DNA of 64,000 nt from the NCBI GenBank assembly GCA_964578535.1, contig CAZODI010000001.1, forward strand, positions 133,269-197,268, given 5' to 3'. Positions 20,181 through 28,491 of the stretch are shown one piece after another; position 1 is the stretch's first letter, and each line of letters opens with the position of its first letter. Made by a program: the position numbers and the translations under genes. The stretch is from PHBD01 sp964578535. Lineage in GTDB: Bacteria > Desulfobacterota > Syntrophia > Syntrophales > PHBD01. Under the pieces are notes generated by a model that was given only the letters and a program-made list of their open reading frames with translations, searched no databases and had not been told where the DNA came from.

Positions 20181-20717
20181 ATGATCGGAAAGAAAGTTCA
20201 CCAGGCAATGAATGAGCAGATCCGTCACGAATTGGAGTCCTATTATATCTATCTGTCCATGGCTGCCTGGTTCCACGCGCAGAACCTGGACGGGATGGCC
20301 CACTGGATGCGTTGCCAGGCCCACGAGGAGATGATCCACGCGATGAAGTTCATGGACCACATCCTGGATCGCGGCGGAGCGGTGAAGCTTCAGGACCTCA
20401 AGCAGATCAAGACGTCCTGGAACTCCGTCCCGGAGATCTGGCAGGATACCCTGGCCCATGAGCAGTTCATCACCGGCAAGATCCACGGGATCGTCAAGAC
20501 AGCCCGGGCGGAAAGCGATTACGCCTCCGACACGCTTCTGAACTGGTTCACGAAGGAGCAGGTGGAGGAGGAGGCGACGGCGGAGAAGATCCTCCGGCAG
20601 ATCGAAATGATCGGTCACACGAAGGAGGGGTTGTTCATGCTGGACAAGGAACTGGGAGCGAGAATGTTTCCGGCCGGCTCCCCGCTGGACCCGGCTGCGT
20701 ACAACCTGGCGACCTGA
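20181..20717 (+). CDS. ftnA: Ferritin (non-haem, FtnA-type)
   Basis: A 178-residue four-helix-bundle iron-storage protein that oxidises Fe(II) and stores the mineral inside a 24-mer. The ferroxidase ligands are visible: the E of IRHELESYYIYLSMA on helix A, the E-x2-H of AHEEMIHAMKF on helix B, and the E's of QVEEEATAEKIL on helix D. No haem-ligand Met context of bacterioferritin is seen. AAAGGAGGCACGGCG precedes the ATG. It is a single-gene unit, followed by a palindromic terminator. Confidence 0.94.
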   Translation: MIGKKVHQAMNEQIRHELESYYIYLSMAAWFHAQNLDGMAHWMRCQAHEEMIHAMKFMDHILDRGGAVKLQDLKQIKTSWNSVPEIWQDTLAHEQFITGKIHGIVKTARAESDYASDTLLNWFTKEQVEEEATAEKILRQIEMIGHTKEGLFMLDKELGARMFPAGSPLDPAAYNLAT

Positions 20718-20743
20718 ACGGGCAAAGTGCCACACGGCAATGA

Positions 20744-20790
20744 GGGGGGCGGATTTCCGATCCGTCCCCCTTCCTTTGTTTTTTCCCTTT
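20744..20790 (+). terminator. Rho-independent terminator after ferritin (palindrome copy b)
   Basis: The stem GGGGGCGGAT pairs with ATCCGTCCCC (10 bp with one G-T pair) around the loop TTCCG, then runs into a T-rich tract. It is another copy of the shared GC-rich palindrome. Confidence 0.65.
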
Positions 20791-20833
20791 TTTAGAAAAT
20801 CAGATGTGGATGGGGGGCCGGCATGTGGGAGAT

Positions 20834-20997
20834 GGGCTTCCCTCGCGCTCAGGAGCGTTTTTTCGACCCTGCAGCGTCTCGCTCCGCTGCAAAGTCATAA
20901 CTCGCGCCTGGCGGCGCTCAGACAGATGACTTTGCGGGCGCTTCGCTGCGACGGCAGGGTGCCCCGAAAAAGCCGCTATTCGCGCTCCGGGAAGCCC
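20834..20997. repeat. 164-bp long imperfect palindrome in the 20,718-21,339 spacer
   Basis: The outer arms GGGCTTCCC (20834-20842) and GGGAAGCCC (20989-20997) face each other. Further pairs nest inside: CCCTGCAG / CGGCAGGG and a perfect 10-bp pair GCAAAGTCAT (20889-20898) / ATGACTTTGC (20926-20935). All are centred near 20,914. It can fold into one long hairpin and codes for nothing convincing. It resembles a non-autonomous mobile palindrome or a REP-type unit. Confidence 0.6.
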
Positions 20998-21081
20998 CTC
21001 CTCCCGGACCAACGTTCGCGGGGGCGCGACCGGGGGTTCCCAGAGGAGCGATCAGGACGCCCTTGTGGGAGCAGTTGGCGG

Positions 21082-21201
21082 GCTGTTCAAAAACGACCGG
21101 ATGCAAGGCCCCCGAAATCCTGAGCCATGAGTCGTACCCTTTTCGGTACGTCGAATGGCGAAGGATGAGGGAAACGCCGCAGACGGGTGTTTTTCAACAG
21201 C
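21082..21201. repeat. 120-bp intergenic repeat with terminal inverted repeats (MITE-like)
   Basis: It starts GCTGTTCAAAAACG and ends TGTTTTTCAACAGC, which are inverted copies with two mismatches. A central CGTAC...GTACG hairpin marks the middle. From memory, similar elements occur scattered in deltaproteobacterial genomes. No transposase is encoded. Together with the 164-bp palindrome and two short palindromes it fills the 620-bp gap between ferritin and the phosphomannomutase, where I see no gene. Confidence 0.55.
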
Positions 21202-21277
21202 TCGTCCGGAAACGTTTCCGCGACGGCGGCCGCCCCCGTGGCAGCCCCCGTGCCCTGATGCGAAGTCAAAGAAAATA

Positions 21278-21304
21278 GGGGGGCGGATTCGAAATCCGTC
21301 CCCC
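21278..21304. terminator. GC-rich palindrome (copy c) downstream of the phosphomannomutase
   Basis: GGGGGGCGGATT and AAATCCGTCCCCC form a near-perfect stem 36 bp beyond the stop of the minus-strand phosphomannomutase gene. It is a likely terminator for it and belongs to the same palindrome family as copies a, b and d. Confidence 0.5.
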
Positions 21305-21339
21305 TATCCATTCTGGACCTGTTTTCCTGTGAAGCGACG

Positions 21340-22695
21340 TCAGGAAATCGTCCGCTTCACTTCTGCGAGCGTTCCCTCGACGAGGCTGCGGATTTCCCGG
21401 AGGCGGTCCTCTGTCACCGCCTCAAAGCGCAGGACGAGGACCGGCTGGGTGTTGGAGGCGCGGATCAGGCCCCAGCCGTCGGGAAAGGGGATGCGCACGC
21501 CGTCGATGTCGATGATCTTGTGCGTCCTGGAAAAACGGGCCTTCACCTCCTCGACGACCCGGAACTTCAGCTCGTCCGGGCAGTCCACACGGATCTCCGG
21601 CGTGGTGAAGGTTTTTGGAACGTCCGCCAGCAGGGCGCTCAGGGTGACATCGGAGGAGGAGACGATTTCCAGGAGGCGGACCGCCGCGTAGATCGCATCG
21701 TCGTACCCGAAGTAGCGGTCTGCAAAAAACAGGTGGCCGCTCATCTCCCCGGCCAGGACGGCGTTTTCTTCCTTCATTTTCCCCTTGATCAGGGAATGGC
21801 CGGCCTTCCACATGATGGGCCGCCCGCCGTGCCGGGCGATGTCGTCGTAAAGGTTCTGGGAGCACTTCACCTCGCCGATGATCGCCGCGCCGGGACGCTC
21901 CTTGAGGATGAACCGGGAAAACAGGAGCAGAAGCTCGTCGCCCCAGAGAATACGCCCCTCGTCGGTGACGGCTCCGATGCGGTCGGCGTCCCCGTCGAAG
22001 GCGATGCCGAGATCGGCTCCTTCCTTCTTTACAAGGGCGATCAGGTCCTTCAGGTTTTCCGGCACCGTCGGATCGGGAAAATGGTTCGGGAATCGGCCGT
22101 CGGGCTCGCAGTAGATATCGGTGACACGGCAGCCCAGGCGCCGGAACAGGGGCAGGACGAAGAGGCCGCCGACCCCGTTTCCCCCGTCGACGACGACGGA
22201 GATACCCTTCCGGACCGCTACGTTCCCGAACAGAAGGTCCTCGTAAGCGCCCGAGACATCCTGAGTCGTCATGCGGCCCTCACCCCGTTCATAGCGGCCC
22301 TTCTCCATGATCCGGCGGACTTCCTGGATGTCGTCGCCATAGATCGTGTCGGGACCGATGCAGATTTTGAAACCGTTGAATTCCGGAGGGTTGTGGCTTC
22401 CGGTGACCATGACGCCGCCGTCCGTTTCCAGGTGGCGGATGGAGTAATAGAGAACGGGCGTCGCGCACATGCCCACGTCGATGACGTCGATGCCGGTGCT
22501 CCGGAGACCCCGGGCCATCTCCCCGGCGTAGGATTCGGAGCTGAGCCGGCAGTCCCGGCCCAGGGTCATGGTCCGGACTCCCCGCTGCCGGGCGTAGGTT
22601 CCGATGGCCTGCCCGAGTTCCCGGACGAAATCGGGATTCAGGTCCCTGTCCACCAGGCCCCTGACGTCGTATTCCCGGAAAATCTCTGGGTTCAT
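21340..22695 (-). CDS. manB: Phosphomannomutase/phosphoglucomutase
   Basis: An alpha-D-phosphohexomutase of 451 residues that interconverts mannose-6-P/mannose-1-P and probably the glucose forms for surface sugar synthesis. The catalytic phosphoserine is Ser100 in GGVMVTGSHNPP, the metal loop is FDGDADRIG, the sugar-binding loop is GEMSGHLFF, and the phosphate-binding loop is RASNTQPVLVLRFEA. All four domains are present. The ATG at 22695 is preceded by AAGGAGG. It stands alone on its strand, divergent from the PTS genes. Confidence 0.93.
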   Translation of the reverse strand: MNPEIFREYDVRGLVDRDLNPDFVRELGQAIGTYARQRGVRTMTLGRDCRLSSESYAGEMARGLRSTGIDVIDVGMCATPVLYYSIRHLETDGGVMVTGSHNPPEFNGFKICIGPDTIYGDDIQEVRRIMEKGRYERGEGRMTTQDVSGAYEDLLFGNVAVRKGISVVVDGGNGVGGLFVLPLFRRLGCRVTDIYCEPDGRFPNHFPDPTVPENLKDLIALVKKEGADLGIAFDGDADRIGAVTDEGRILWGDELLLLFSRFILKERPGAAIIGEVKCSQNLYDDIARHGGRPIMWKAGHSLIKGKMKEENAVLAGEMSGHLFFADRYFGYDDAIYAAVRLLEIVSSSDVTLSALLADVPKTFTTPEIRVDCPDELKFRVVEEVKARFSRTHKIIDIDGVRIPFPDGWGLIRASNTQPVLVLRFEAVTEDRLREIRSLVEGTLAEVKRTIS

Positions 22696-22838
22696 GATGG
22701 CCTCCTTGTTGATTCGGCGGGTTATGGAAGGCGGCCTCCCCGGCAAGCTGCGGGGAAGCACGTGCAGTACATTGAAAGTACGGCGTTCTATGTTAAAAAG
22801 GGCGGCCCTGTCAAGAAGGATTTGAGGGCCGATAGACC

Positions 22839-22867
22839 TTGACAACGGCAGGTGAATCCATTAGCGT
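22839..22867 (+). promoter_or_regulatory. Weak candidate promoter for the PTS operon
   Basis: A perfect TTGACA (22839-22844) has TAGCGT 17 bp downstream (22862-22867), a poor -10 box, 34 bp before the IIA start. Confidence 0.3.
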
Positions 22868-22900
22868 AGCGCCCCTAAACGGTACTGGCTGGAGTGCATC

Positions 22901-23311
22901 ATGATCGGTGTTCTGATTACAACCCATGGCGATCTTGGCAAGGAGCTGATCAAGGCCGCGGAAATGATCAAAGGTCCCATGAAGGGCGTCCTCCACATTC
23001 CCATCGACCAGAGCAAGGGCGTCGAAGAGATCAAAAAGGAAATCAGCACCGCCATCAAGAAGCTCGACCAGGGCAATGGGGTCCTCATCATGACGGACCT
23101 CTTCGGCGGAACGCCTTCCAACATTTCCCTTTCCTTCATGAAGGACGGGAAGATCGAGGTCGTCACCGGCGTCAATCTCCCCATGATGCTGAAGCTCGCC
23201 GATGTCCGCGAGACCATGAACCTGAAGGACTTCTCCTGCTTCATCAAGGATTACGGACGGAACAACATCTCCCTCGCCAGCGAGATCCTCAACAGGAAGG
23301 TCGGCACATGA
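22901..23311 (+). CDS. PTS mannose-family IIA component
   Basis: A 136-residue phosphocarrier of the EIIA-Man fold. The phosphorylated His is His9 in LITTHGDLGKEL and the conserved MTDLFGGTPSN loop is present. In full systems it takes phosphate from HPr and passes it to IIB. GGAGTGC precedes the ATG. It is followed at 13 bp by IIB and 41 bp later by IIC. Deltaproteobacteria often hold incomplete mannose-type systems thought to be regulatory. Confidence 0.92.
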   Translation: MIGVLITTHGDLGKELIKAAEMIKGPMKGVLHIPIDQSKGVEEIKKEISTAIKKLDQGNGVLIMTDLFGGTPSNISLSFMKDGKIEVVTGVNLPMMLKLADVRETMNLKDFSCFIKDYGRNNISLASEILNRKVGT

Positions 23312-23324
23312 CGGGTTCCCGGAC

Positions 23325-23813
23325 ATGGACATCGCCCTGGTGAGAATCGACAACCGTCTGGTCCACGGCCAGATCATCGAGGCATGGGTTCCCTATGCCA
23401 GGGCCAACTGCATCATCGTTGTCGACGACCACGTGGCGAGCGACTTTTTCCGGGAGACCGTCATCAAGATGTCCGTCCCCCGGGAAATCGAGACCCTGAT
23501 CAGCAGCGTCGACGAGTTTCCGACCAACATCCGGAGCATCGAGAGAAAAGGCCGCAAGGCCATCATCCTCTTCTCATCCATGAAGGATGCCCTGCGGGCG
23601 TATCGGGGCGGATTTCACTTCGACCGCCTGAACATCGGGAACATCCACAACGAGGAGTGCATCCAGCAGTGCGCTCCCTCGGTCCTGCTGGGGGAAGAGG
23701 ACATCAGCGCCATTCGGGAGCTGGTGAAGGACGGCGTCCACGTGGACGTCCGCCGCGTCCCGCGGGAGAAACCCGTTGACCTCCGGGACGTCCTCGGCGA
23801 CGAGGTCCGATAG
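23325..23813 (+). CDS. PTS mannose/fructose/sorbose-family IIB component
   Basis: A 162-residue IIB protein. The active-site His14 lies in RIDNRLVHGQIIEAWVP, the family signature, and the IGNIH segment is conserved. It would accept phosphate from IIA and, in a complete system, pass it to sugar at the IIC/IID membrane complex. It is tightly spaced within the operon. Confidence 0.92.
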   Translation: MDIALVRIDNRLVHGQIIEAWVPYARANCIIVVDDHVASDFFRETVIKMSVPREIETLISSVDEFPTNIRSIERKGRKAIILFSSMKDALRAYRGGFHFDRLNIGNIHNEECIQQCAPSVLLGEEDISAIRELVKDGVHVDVRRVPREKPVDLRDVLGDEVR

Positions 23814-23854
23814 CGCCGTCCCGACCGCCCCGAGGACACCCGCCGGAGGGACCC

Positions 23855-24553
23855 GTGCACTGGAAAATCCTTGTCATTGCCGCAGCCGGAGGGTTGATGT
23901 GCCTGGACCGGGTCGTACTCCAGGCCATGATCTCCCGCCCCGTCGTGGCAGGGACCCTTACGGGCTGGATGCTGGGGGATCCGGCGACGGGACTGCTCGT
24001 GGGAGCCCTGATCGAGCTGTTCTGGATCGACCACCTGCCCATCGGGACCTACATTCCCCCCAACGAAACCATCGTGACCGTTCTTGCCGTTTCCGCCGCG
24101 GCCCTGAACAGCCCGGGCCTGTCCGGGAACGTTCCCAGGGAGGCCGTCGCCCTTTCCCTTTTGTTGTTTCTGCCCGTTGCCCACCTCGCCCAGAAGGGGG
24201 AGCAGGTTCTCGTCATGTTGAACGAGCGCCTGGCGCGGCAGGCCGTTGCGGCCGGTGAGGCGGGCGATCTCGGGGCCGTCTCCCGGTTGCACGTACGGGC
24301 GATCGGCCGCTACTGGCTGTCGTCGGCGGGGCTGCTGGCCGTCCTTTTGGCGGTTGGCGTCCCTCTCCTGGGCTGGCTTCTGGAGCATCTATCCCATTCG
24401 GTCCGCATGGCCCTGCAGCTGACGTATTTCATGTTTCCCGTCGTGGGAATCGCCGCCGCCCTGAAGGCCTTTTCCCAGAAGAGGGCGCTGCACGTATTCT
24501 GCGGCGTGTACCTGGCGGCCGTTTTCTTCCTTGAGCTGTTCCAGGGATCATGA
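23855..24553 (+). CDS. PTS mannose/sorbose-family IIC membrane component
   Basis: A 232-residue membrane protein with about six hydrophobic segments. GTLTGWMLGDPATGLLVGA and LFWIDHLPIGTYIPPNE match the substrate-channel signature of EIIC of the mannose family. The GTG start has GGAGGG upstream. The required partner IID, usually encoded next, is missing: rimI follows instead. IIC may work with an IID elsewhere, or the set may be a remnant or a regulatory system. Confidence 0.82.
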   Translation: MHWKILVIAAAGGLMCLDRVVLQAMISRPVVAGTLTGWMLGDPATGLLVGALIELFWIDHLPIGTYIPPNETIVTVLAVSAAALNSPGLSGNVPREAVALSLLLFLPVAHLAQKGEQVLVMLNERLARQAVAAGEAGDLGAVSRLHVRAIGRYWLSSAGLLAVLLAVGVPLLGWLLEHLSHSVRMALQLTYFMFPVVGIAAALKAFSQKRALHVFCGVYLAAVFFLELFQGS

Positions 24554-24566
24554 CCCGGAGTCCCGG

Positions 24567-25025
24567 ATGAGCCCGTCCATCGAACTTTCCCCGGTGACGG
24601 AAGCGGACCTGGAGGAGATCCTGGCCATCGAGCGGGCCTCCTTTCCGACCCCCTGGTCCCGGGAGCTGTTCCTGCGGGAGCTGGACCTGGCCATCTCCAG
24701 GAGTCTTGCGGCGCGGGAGACGGGAAGACCGGGGGCCGTCTGCGGGTATTTGTTCTTCTGGTTCGTGGCCGGCGAGGGACAGCTGCAGCGGATCGCCGTG
24801 CGGCAGGACCTCCGGCGCGCCGGCATCGCCGACTGCCTCATGAAGGGAATGCTGGATCTGTGCACCCGGGAGGACGTGGCGCGGGTGGTTCTGGAGGTGC
24901 GGAGAAGCAACGCGGCGGCCATCGGGCTGTACCGGAAATGGGGGTTTCAACGCACCGGCACCCGGCGCGGCTATTATCCCGAAACCGGCGAAGACGCGCT
25001 GCTCATGGAGTGGAATGCTCCGTGA
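24567..25025 (+). CDS. rimI: Ribosomal protein S18 alanine N-acetyltransferase-like GNAT
   Basis: A 152-residue GNAT acetyltransferase. IERASFPTPWS near the N-terminus is the RimI signature, QRIAVRQDLRRAGIA is the acetyl-CoA loop, and LEVRRSNAAAIGLYRKWGF is motif B. RimI acetylates the N-terminal Ala of protein S18. The ATG at 24567 (GGAG upstream) is favoured because it starts at the domain; longer reading overlaps IIC. It lies between the PTS genes and pyrK in a compact plus-strand run. Confidence 0.88.
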   Translation: MSPSIELSPVTEADLEEILAIERASFPTPWSRELFLRELDLAISRSLAARETGRPGAVCGYLFFWFVAGEGQLQRIAVRQDLRRAGIADCLMKGMLDLCTREDVARVVLEVRRSNAAAIGLYRKWGFQRTGTRRGYYPETGEDALLMEWNAP

Positions 25026-25129
25026 CGGGGAGCGGGCCGGAATTGTCGTTGCAATTGCCGGTCTCCTGTGAGAAAAGAGACGGGACCATTCAAGCATTCA
25101 GGATCGTTCAAGAAATCGAATTGGGAATC

Positions 25130-25969
25130 ATGGCGGACCAGGCGAAGCAGGGAATGGAGCGAAATGTCGAGGGAGTGGTGCTGTCGAATCGCGAGACAAC
25201 GCCCGGCCATTTCCACATGGTCCTGGGGCTCCCGATTCCCATCGCCGACCCCGTTCCGGGCCAGTTCGTCATGGTGCGGATGCACGACCGGTCGGACCCC
25301 CTCCTGGCCCGGCCCCTCGGAATCTACGGCTTCTCGCGGCGCAGGGGGGAGGCCCGCCTGGAGCTTCTCTACCGGGTGGCCGGGAAGGGTACGGCCCTCC
25401 TCTCAGGCCTCCCGACGGGCCGGGTGCTGCAGGTCCTGGGCCCACTGGGCCGCGGCTTCCGCATGGTCCCGGAACTCCGGACCATCGTGCTTGTCTCCGG
25501 CGGCATCGGCATCGCTCCCCTGACCTTCCTGGCGGAGCATTACCGGGGACTCCCGGACGGGGCGGAAAGAGAGATTGTCTGCTACGCCGGCGCCCGCTGC
25601 GCCGACGCCCTCGTCGGGCTGGAGCGGATGGAGGCGCTGTGCTCGCGCGTGGTCGTCACCACGGACGACGGCACCTGCGGTTCATGCGGCATCGTGACGG
25701 ACCCCCTCGGCCTGGATCTGCCCTCGTTCCGTCCCGAAGAGGCGGCCCTCTACGCCTGCGGTCCCCGGCCGATGCTGTTGTGCCTGGCGGACATGCTCCG
25801 GGACTCGCCGGTTCCGTGCCAGGTATCCGTGGAGGAGCGCATGGCCTGCGGGCTCGGGGCATGCCTGGGCTGCGCCGTCGCGGTCCGCGGCCGGGACAAT
25901 GCCTTGTCATACGTGCGGGTCTGCAGGGAAGGACCGGTTTTCGACATCCATGAACTCGACTGGCAATAG
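25130..25969 (+). CDS. pyrK: Dihydroorotate dehydrogenase B electron transfer subunit
   Basis: A 279-residue FAD/[2Fe-2S] reductase subunit that passes electrons from PyrD to NAD+. It has the FAD-binding motif ARPLGIYGF, an NAD-binding part (VSGGIGIAPL, YACGPRPML) and a C-terminal cluster motif (ACGLGACLGC plus a later Cys in VCREGPVF). The start at 25130 is chosen by family length; its ribosome site is weak. It overlaps pyrD by 20 nt, the usual arrangement for the heterotetrameric class 1B enzyme. Confidence 0.93.
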   Translation: MADQAKQGMERNVEGVVLSNRETTPGHFHMVLGLPIPIADPVPGQFVMVRMHDRSDPLLARPLGIYGFSRRRGEARLELLYRVAGKGTALLSGLPTGRVLQVLGPLGRGFRMVPELRTIVLVSGGIGIAPLTFLAEHYRGLPDGAEREIVCYAGARCADALVGLERMEALCSRVVVTTDDGTCGSCGIVTDPLGLDLPSFRPEEAALYACGPRPMLLCLADMLRDSPVPCQVSVEERMACGLGACLGCAVAVRGRDNALSYVRVCREGPVFDIHELDWQ

Positions 25970-26894
25970 ACTTCCGTCGCTCGCCGTCTCGATCGGCGGC
26001 CTGAACCTGAGAAACCCGGTCATGCCCGCGTCGGGCACCTTCGGGTACGGAGAGGAGTATGCCCCCTTCGCGGATCTGAACCGCCTGGGGGCCGTCGTCA
26101 CCAAGGGTATTTCCCTCCGGCCCCGGGCCGGCAACCCGCCGCCCCGGATCATGGAGACGCCCGCGGGGATGCTCAACGCCGTGGGGCTGCAGAACGTGGG
26201 CGTAAAGGCATTCATCTCGGAAAAGCTCCCTTATCTCAAGAAGTTCGACGTCCCCGTCATCGTCAACATCTTTGGAGAAGCCGTCGACGAATACGCCGCC
26301 GTGGCGGAGGCCCTGAGCCGGGCCGGCGGCGTGCACGCCCTGGAGGTGAACATCTCCTGCCCCAACGTGAAGAAGGGCGGGATCGCCTTCGGGGCGCGGC
26401 CGGAGTCCGCGGCGGAGGTGACGGCGGCGGTCCGGGGAAGCACGGACCTGCCGGTGATCGTGAAGCTCACCCCCAACGTCACAGATATCGTCGAGATCGC
26501 CCTCGCCGCCGAATCCGCCGGAGCCCATGCCCTCTCGCTCATCAACACCCTCCTGGGCATGTCCGTGGACGTGGAGCGGCGCGTTCCCCATCTCGCGAAT
26601 GTCACCGGAGGGCTCTCCGGACCGGCCGTGCGGCCCGTGGCGGTGCGCATGGTCTGGCAGGTCGCCGGCCGGGTGAAGGTCCCCGTCATCGGGGTCGGCG
26701 GCATCGCCGATGCAGCCGGCGCCCTGGAATTCCTCATCGCCGGGGCCTCCGCCGTCCAGGTGGGGACGGGGCAGTTCATGAATCCCCGGACCATCCTCGA
26801 CGTCATCGAGGGGATCGGGGCCTACCTTGTGCGGCACGGCATGAAGGATGTCCGGGATCTGGTCGGCTCGCTCACGTGCAACAACGTACGGTAA
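25950..26894 (+). CDS. pyrD: Dihydroorotate dehydrogenase B catalytic subunit
   Basis: A 314-residue FMN TIM-barrel enzyme oxidising dihydroorotate to orotate in pyrimidine synthesis. Seen: NPVMPASGTFGYG at the N-terminus, the lysine-bearing VTKGISL, NISCPNVKKGG with the class 1B catalytic Cys, and the GVGGIADAAGALEFL phosphate loop. The ATG at 25950 gives the family N-terminus inside the end of pyrK, so the two are translationally coupled. Confidence 0.95.
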   Translation: MNSTGNRLPSLAVSIGGLNLRNPVMPASGTFGYGEEYAPFADLNRLGAVVTKGISLRPRAGNPPPRIMETPAGMLNAVGLQNVGVKAFISEKLPYLKKFDVPVIVNIFGEAVDEYAAVAEALSRAGGVHALEVNISCPNVKKGGIAFGARPESAAEVTAAVRGSTDLPVIVKLTPNVTDIVEIALAAESAGAHALSLINTLLGMSVDVERRVPHLANVTGGLSGPAVRPVAVRMVWQVAGRVKVPVIGVGGIADAAGALEFLIAGASAVQVGTGQFMNPRTILDVIEGIGAYLVRHGMKDVRDLVGSLTCNNVR

Positions 26895-26904
26895 GGAGAA
26901 CGTC

Positions 26905-27777
26905 ATGAAGAAAGCAATCCTGTTGGCTGCAGTCCTGCTCCTGGCGGCCCTGCCGGCGTTCGCCGCCTCCTCCGCCATCACCGAGGCGGAGGGCTACTCC
27001 TGCATGGGCTATGACAAGTCCCGGAAGGCCACGGAAGACGACGCGCTGGCCAATGCCCGGCGGCAGGCGCTGGAGTACGCCGCGACGTACGTGAAGAGCG
27101 AGACGAAAGTCGAGGATGCGACGGTCCTCAAGGACCTTATCGAGGCCTATGCCAACGGCACCGTCCGGATCCTCCAGGAACTCCAGCGGACCTGGTACAC
27201 CGATCCCAAGACCGGAGAGTGCTTCCGGATCCGGGTCAAGGCCGAGATCCTTCCCGACACGAAGGCCATGGACCGGGTCGCCGCAAAGCCCGCCCTGGCG
27301 GATGACCCCGGAGCCCCGCTGAACGTTCGCGTCTGGACGGACAGGCAGACGTACCGGCAATCGGAGCAGATCCGGATTTTCCTGAAGGGGAACCGGCCGT
27401 TCTTCGCCCGGGTGATCTACCGCGACACGAAGGGGCAGATCCTCCAGTTGCTTCCGAATCCCTACCGGTCGGACAACTATTTCCAGGGTGGCGTGGTCTA
27501 CGAGATCCCGTCCGGAAACGACCGGTTCCAGCTCGAAGTGGTCCCGCCCTTCGGTGAGGAGAAGATCATGGTGTACGCCAGTTCCTCTCCCATCGGCGAC
27601 CTCCAGCTCGAGGCGGCGGGCGGAGTCTATGAGGTGCGGACGAAGGCGGCGGACATGGATGTAAAGGTCCGGGGAGTGAGTGTGGTCAAAGCGCCCGTGA
27701 AGAACGCAAAGCCGGACGGGCCGGTCCCCGGGGCGGGCTTTTTCGAGACCTCGGCGACGCTGCGGACGAGCCGCTGA
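26905..27777 (+). CDS. Secreted DUF4384-domain protein
   Basis: A 290-residue exported protein with a clear signal peptide (KKAILLAAVLLLAALPAFA, cleavage after AFA), an N-terminal LPP20-like region rich in ARRQALEYA helices (~25-125) and a DUF4384 domain (~140-245; VWTDRQTYRQSEQIRIFLKG, LQLLPNPYRSDNYF). DUF4384 is often found in periplasmic proteins next to kinases or caspase-like proteins; its function is unknown. AAGGAG precedes the ATG. It follows pyrD by 10 bp, but a functional link is unlikely. Confidence 0.75.
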   Translation: MKKAILLAAVLLLAALPAFAASSAITEAEGYSCMGYDKSRKATEDDALANARRQALEYAATYVKSETKVEDATVLKDLIEAYANGTVRILQELQRTWYTDPKTGECFRIRVKAEILPDTKAMDRVAAKPALADDPGAPLNVRVWTDRQTYRQSEQIRIFLKGNRPFFARVIYRDTKGQILQLLPNPYRSDNYFQGGVVYEIPSGNDRFQLEVVPPFGEEKIMVYASSSPIGDLQLEAAGGVYEVRTKAADMDVKVRGVSVVKAPVKNAKPDGPVPGAGFFETSATLRTSR

Positions 27778-27794
27778 ACGAAAGGGGGAGGGCC

Positions 27795-28478
27795 ATGGGC
27801 AGGGCGGAGGCCGTCTGGGACGGCATCTGGCTCGTGGGGGGACCGGACGTCTCCCGGTCCGACGACGCCACGGTGTTCGTCATCGATTTCCACGGGGAGC
27901 TGGTCATGATCGACTCCGGGGCTGGCGGCAGCTCGAAAGCCCTCCTGCGGAACATCGAGGAGGCGGGGCTGGATCCCAAGGCCATCTCCACCCTGATCCT
28001 GACCCACTGCCACATCGACCACATCGGGTCGGCACCCTTCTTCCGCGACCGGTTCGGCTGCCGGATCCTGATCCACGAACTGGACGCGGAGGCGATCGAG
28101 GCGGGGGACCCCGTCCGGACGGCGGCCAACTGGTACGAGACGGACTTCCCGCCCACCCGGGTGGACCGGCGCCTCAAGGGGGAGGAGGAGATCCTGGCCT
28201 TCGGCGACGAGGAGCTGCACTGCCTTCACACGCCGGGCCACACGCCCGGCTCCATCGTGGTCTGGCTCGACCGGAACGGGAAGCGGATTCTTTTCGGGCA
28301 GGACATCCACGGCCCCTTCATGTCGGCCTTCCGCTCCAACATCAGCGACTGGCGGGCCTCCATGAAGAAGATCCTGGCTTTGGAGCCGGACATTCTCTGC
28401 GAGGGGCACTTCGGAATCTTCGAGCCGAAGGAACAGGCCGCCGCCTACATCCACCGCTACCTGCGCATGAACGGCTGA
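27795..28478 (+). CDS. MBL-fold metallohydrolase
   Basis: A 227-residue metallo-beta-lactamase fold protein. The metal ligands are in THCHIDHIG (about residue 73), TPGHTPGS (second His) and GQDIHGP (bridging Asp), with a further His in EGHFG. It resembles small glyoxalase-II-like hydrolases of unknown substrate. GGGGGAGGG precedes the ATG. It lies 17 bp after the DUF4384 gene. Confidence 0.85.
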   Translation: MGRAEAVWDGIWLVGGPDVSRSDDATVFVIDFHGELVMIDSGAGGSSKALLRNIEEAGLDPKAISTLILTHCHIDHIGSAPFFRDRFGCRILIHELDAEAIEAGDPVRTAANWYETDFPPTRVDRRLKGEEEILAFGDEELHCLHTPGHTPGSIVVWLDRNGKRILFGQDIHGPFMSAFRSNISDWRASMKKILALEPDILCEGHFGIFEPKEQAAAYIHRYLRMNG

Positions 28479-28491
28479 CGCGGAGGCTCCC

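Noticed and set aside
20740..21311. Short ORFs in the spacer between ferritin and the phosphomannomutase
   Set aside because: They translate palindromic repeats and have no ribosome sites or family motifs.
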